Of a stretch of 15,296 nt of DNA, positions 12,949-15,296 are shown in pieces (the stretch's first letter is position 1; each line of letters opens with the position of its first letter). This DNA comes from Anaerolineales bacterium. GTDB lineage: Bacteria > Chloroflexota > Anaerolineae > Anaerolineales > Villigracilaceae. A model generated the notes under the pieces. It had not been told where the DNA came from, did not search any database, and saw only the letters and a list, made by a program, of their open reading frames with translations. The stretch spans positions 1-15,296 of the forward strand of contig JAEURF010000009.1 in assembly GCA_016789205.1 (NCBI GenBank), given 5' to 3'. Made by a program: the position numbers and the translations under genes.

Positions 12949-13584
12949 ATGAAAATTAAATTGCCTATCATTCTACTAACAACCGCCTTACTCCTTGCCG
13001 CCTGTGCCCCTGCCACACCGATTGAACCTACACCGGATGTATTGGCAATTCGCACCTCAGCCGCTAGCACTGTAATTTCAGAATTAACACTCACCGCCGC
13101 CGCATTCACACCTACATCTGCACCGCCCACAGAAACAGCCACACCAGAGACTCCGATTGCGACAGCGACTCTCATCCTTGCAACGGACCCAACCCAAGTA
13201 GCACTTGGCACACCCGGCGCAATCTGTGATGATTATTCCTTTGATCTAACTACATTAGATGTCACCATTCCAGATGGCACACCTATGACACCCGGTCAGG
13301 AATTTGTCAAAACTTGGAAAATAAAAAATACCGGCATCTGTACTTGGGATACAAATTACAAAGCCATCTTCTCATATAGTTCGCCACCGAATAACAACAT
13401 GAATGCGCAACCCATTCCGCTTTCAGCCTTGGTTGCACCTGGACAAGAAGTTGAGGTCTCAATTCAATTCAAAGCACCTACAACACCAGGCGAATACACT
13501 GGCTATTGGCAAATGGTCAATGCACAAGGCATTCCATTTGGTAAAAAAGACTTCATCCTCATTGTAAAGATTGTTGTCCAATAA
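12949..13584 (+). CDS. FW (NBR1 Ig-like) domain lipoprotein 5
   Basis: Surface lipoprotein of 211 residues, the simplest layout of the set. Lipobox LAAC with Cys19, an Ala/Thr/Ser helix-like stretch (31-53), Thr/Pro linker (54-90) and one terminal FW domain (93-211). Its sequence is the nearest of the five to the NBR1 consensus: Cys93, VTIPDGTPMTPGQEFVKTW (105-123), KIKNTGICTWDTNY (124-137), APTTPGEYTGYWQM (176-189). Core Trp123, Cys131, Trp133 and Trp187. ATG with AAAGGAG (12935-12941); an AAGGC/GCCTT pair (12924-12928, 12943-12947) flanks this ribosome site. Its 3' end overlaps the likely start of queG by 14 bases, so the surface protein and the tRNA enzyme share a message at least in part. 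Function unknown. Confidence 0.86.
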   Translation: MKIKLPIILLTTALLLAACAPATPIEPTPDVLAIRTSAASTVISELTLTAAAFTPTSAPPTETATPETPIATATLILATDPTQVALGTPGAICDDYSFDLTTLDVTIPDGTPMTPGQEFVKTWKIKNTGICTWDTNYKAIFSYSSPPNNNMNAQPIPLSALVAPGQEVEVSIQFKAPTTPGEYTGYWQMVNAQGIPFGKKDFILIVKIVVQ

Positions 13585-14659
13585 CCTCAAACAAGCCATT
13601 AAAGAAAAAGCACGCCAGTTAGGATTCATCCTAACTGGCGTTACTTCTTCTGAGCCACTTGAACACTTTAATATTTTTCAAGATTGGATAAACAAAAACT
13701 ATCACGGGGAAATGAATTACTTATCAACAGAGCGAAGCCTCACACGTCGCGCTGACCCAAAACAAATTCTGCCCGAATGTAAATCTATTTTGGTTTTGGC
13801 AATACCTTATGCCCCTTTATCATCTGATGGTCGAGTAGGCGGCGTGAATACAAATCAAAAAAACATTGAAGAAAACAAGCCGCCATATCGAGACCATAAC
13901 TTACAAATCGCTTCTTACGCGCTCGGTGATGACTATCATGATGTACTCCCAGATAAACTGAAAGCCATTGTCAAGTTTATTGAAGAACACCTTGGCAAAA
14001 AAATTCCCAACCGATATTACACAGATAGCGGACCAATTCTCGAACGTGAACTTGCTCAACGCGCAGGCTTGGGTTGGATTGGGAAAAATTCCATGCTCAT
14101 CAATCCGCAAGCAGGCTCCACATTTTTTCTTGCAGAAATTTTGCTTGGCATCGAGCTTGAACCCGACCAACCTTTTTCCACCGACCATTGCGGCACTTGC
14201 AATCGTTGCATCAGCGCTTGCCCTACAAACTGCATCTTGCCAGACCGCACGCTTGATTCAAATCGCTGTATTTCATATCTCACGATTGAACATAAAACTG
14301 AAATTCCAGAAAATTTGCGAGAACAAATAGGAAATTGGATTTTTGGATGTGACATTTGTCAACAAGTTTGCCCATGGAACAGATTCTCTCAACCAGCCGA
14401 TTCTGCTTTTGAAACAAAAATCCCGCTTCCCGTCCTAAGTGGAGACCTGCTTCTTGACCCTGCAACATTTAACCAACGCTTCAAAAAATCTCCCGTCAAA
14501 CGTACCAAGCGACGCGGATATTTACGCAACATCGCCATTGCCATTGGAAACAAGAGAGACAAAAAAGATATTCCTATGCTTGAAAAAGCCATGCAAGATG
14601 ATGAACCTTTGATTCAATCTCATGCAAAATGGGCATTAGAAAAAATAAACAATGAATAA
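13571..14659 (+). CDS. queG: Epoxyqueuosine reductase QueG
   Basis: Cobalamin-dependent iron-sulfur enzyme of the cytoplasm that reduces epoxyqueuosine to queuosine at the wobble position of tRNAs with GUN anticodons, the last step of queuosine synthesis. Start is TTG 13571, or the adjacent TTG 13574. No later start fits, because the family's N-terminal LKQAIKEKARQLGF (6-19) begins at once. Motifs: DSGPILERELAQRAGLGWIG (152-171) with the probable acid Asp152, HCGTCNRCISACPTNC (206-221) and GCDICQQVCPWN (259-270) for two 4Fe-4S clusters, and a C-terminal HEAT-like region (about 317-360). Length 362 is normal. A small insert rich in Gly, Asn and Lys (84-108) precedes IASYALGDDYHDVL. It overlaps lipoprotein 5 upstream and rdgB downstream. 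A strong hairpin lies in its first 25 codons. No other queuosine gene is in view. Confidence 0.94.
   Translation: MLSNNLKQAIKEKARQLGFILTGVTSSEPLEHFNIFQDWINKNYHGEMNYLSTERSLTRRADPKQILPECKSILVLAIPYAPLSSDGRVGGVNTNQKNIEENKPPYRDHNLQIASYALGDDYHDVLPDKLKAIVKFIEEHLGKKIPNRYYTDSGPILERELAQRAGLGWIGKNSMLINPQAGSTFFLAEILLGIELEPDQPFSTDHCGTCNRCISACPTNCILPDRTLDSNRCISYLTIEHKTEIPENLREQIGNWIFGCDICQQVCPWNRFSQPADSAFETKIPLPVLSGDLLLDPATFNQRFKKSPVKRTKRRGYLRNIAIAIGNKRDKKDIPMLEKAMQDDEPLIQSHAKWALEKINNE
13612..13641 (+). other. 13-bp perfect hairpin at the start of queG
   Basis: ACGCCAGTTAGGA (13612-13624) pairs perfectly with TCCTAACTGGCGT (13629-13641) around TTCA. It lies in queG codons 14-24 and 28 bases after the lipoprotein 5 stop codon. 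TACTTCTTC follows, a weak pyrimidine tail rather than a clean U tract. It could act as a leaky terminator for the lipoprotein message, or as an mRNA structure limiting queG translation. Confidence 0.5.
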
Positions 14660-15254
14660 ATTACTTATTGCAACCAATAACAAAGGCAAAGTCATTGAGT
14701 TACAAGAAATTCTCAAAGACTTAAACATCCAACTCGTCACTCCAAAAGATATAAACTTAGTTTTAGATGTGATTGAAGATGGCAAAGATTATCAAGAGAA
14801 TGCAGGTAAAAAAGCACTTGAATTTACCCAAGCCAGCGGATACATTTCCCTCGCCGATGATTCAGGCTTAGAAGTAGATGCACTCAATAGCGCACCGGGT
14901 TTATACTCTGCGAGATATTCTCCTAAACCAAATGCTACAGATAAAGATAGAAGAATGTATCTTTTAGAAAATTTGAAGGATAAACCTAAACCGTGGAAAG
15001 CACATTTTCATGCCACAATTGCAATTGCAACACCAAATGGTGACATTGAATTTGCGGAAGGAAATTGTTATGGTGAAATTATCCCTGAAGAACGCGGCAC
15101 AAACGGTTTTGGATATGACCCAATCTTTTTATTTCCAGAATTAGGCAAGACGATGGCGGAGTTAGATTCGGAACATAAGAATCGAATCAGTCATCGCGCT
15201 TTGGCGATGATGAATGCGATGCCGATTTTGAGGAAAATATTTGGAAATGAGTAG
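14652..15254 (+). CDS. rdgB: XTP/dITP pyrophosphatase RdgB (HAM1 family)
   Basis: Cytoplasmic housekeeping enzyme that hydrolyses non-canonical purine nucleotides (dITP, ITP, XTP) to the monophosphate and pyrophosphate, keeping deaminated bases out of DNA and RNA. 200 residues is the standard length. Motifs: IATNNKGKVIE (6-16) binding the triphosphate, YISLADDSGLEVDALNSAPG (64-83) with metal-binding and catalytic Asp69/Asp70, GLYSARYS (83-90), TNGFGYDPIF (150-159) and SHRALAM (180-186), all in the expected order. The ATG overlaps the queG stop by 8 bases with no separate ribosome site, so translation is coupled to queG. Confidence 0.96.
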   Translation: MNKLLIATNNKGKVIELQEILKDLNIQLVTPKDINLVLDVIEDGKDYQENAGKKALEFTQASGYISLADDSGLEVDALNSAPGLYSARYSPKPNATDKDRRMYLLENLKDKPKPWKAHFHATIAIATPNGDIEFAEGNCYGEIIPEERGTNGFGYDPIFLFPELGKTMAELDSEHKNRISHRALAMMNAMPILRKIFGNE

Positions 15255-15270
15255 CCCGCTTGAGCGGGCT
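15253..15270 (+). terminator. GC-rich hairpin after rdgB
   Basis: AGCCCGCT (15253-15260) and AGCGGGCT (15263-15270) form a compact stem starting in the rdgB stop codon. No U tract follows (TGGTAGG), so it may be a weak or Rho-assisted terminator. The remaining 26 bases to the window end show nothing I can name. Confidence 0.4.
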
Positions 15271-15296
15271 TGGTAGGAATAGCGTGGGGATTCATC

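Noticed and set aside
15255..15296. tRNA or new gene start at the right edge
   Set aside because: Only a short hairpin and 26 further bases; no cloverleaf or open frame can be supported.

Overview
The window is about 15.3 kb of moderately AT-rich bacterial DNA with every convincing gene on the + strand. It most resembles a member of Chloroflexota, class Anaerolineae. That is an inference from style: lipoproteins with Thr/Pro-rich linkers behind the lipobox, several NBR1/FW-type Ig-like domains, and a BMP-family importer. No rRNA or marker gene here fixes the taxonomy.

Layout. (1) 1-157: a fragment resembling a dispersed intergenic repeat, then an extended -10 placed so that trmD may be leaderless. 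(2) 158-931: trmD, tRNA m1G37 methyltransferase. (3) 992-3288: an MFS sugar-type transporter whose stop codon overlaps the likely TTG start of a BMP-family substrate-binding lipoprotein. (4) 3301-8794: a complete BMP-type ABC importer, with its own sigma70-like promoter, a second binding lipoprotein, an internal terminator, a structured leader ending in a second terminator-like hairpin, a double-domain ATPase, two permeases and a final terminator. (5) 8861-13584: five consecutive lipoproteins, each with one NBR1/FW-type Ig-like domain behind a Thr/Pro-rich linker. They differ in what follows the domain. (6) 13571-15254: queG (epoxyqueuosine reductase) overlapping the fifth lipoprotein, and rdgB (XTP/dITP pyrophosphatase) overlapping queG.

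How the genes fit together. The two binding lipoproteins probably feed the single ABC transporter. Purine nucleosides are the best guess for the ligand and riboflavin-like ligands an alternative. trmD, queG and rdgB are housekeeping genes of tRNA modification and nucleotide-pool cleaning. The lipoprotein array has no enzymatic motif that I recognise. It looks like a set of surface-anchored binding or adhesion modules that arose by duplication.

The items most worth a second look are the five-copy FW lipoprotein array with an invariant cysteine pair, the three-way-junction-like leader RNA with terminator upstream of the ABC ATPase gene, and the loss of a ligand-contact motif in the first binding lipoprotein.
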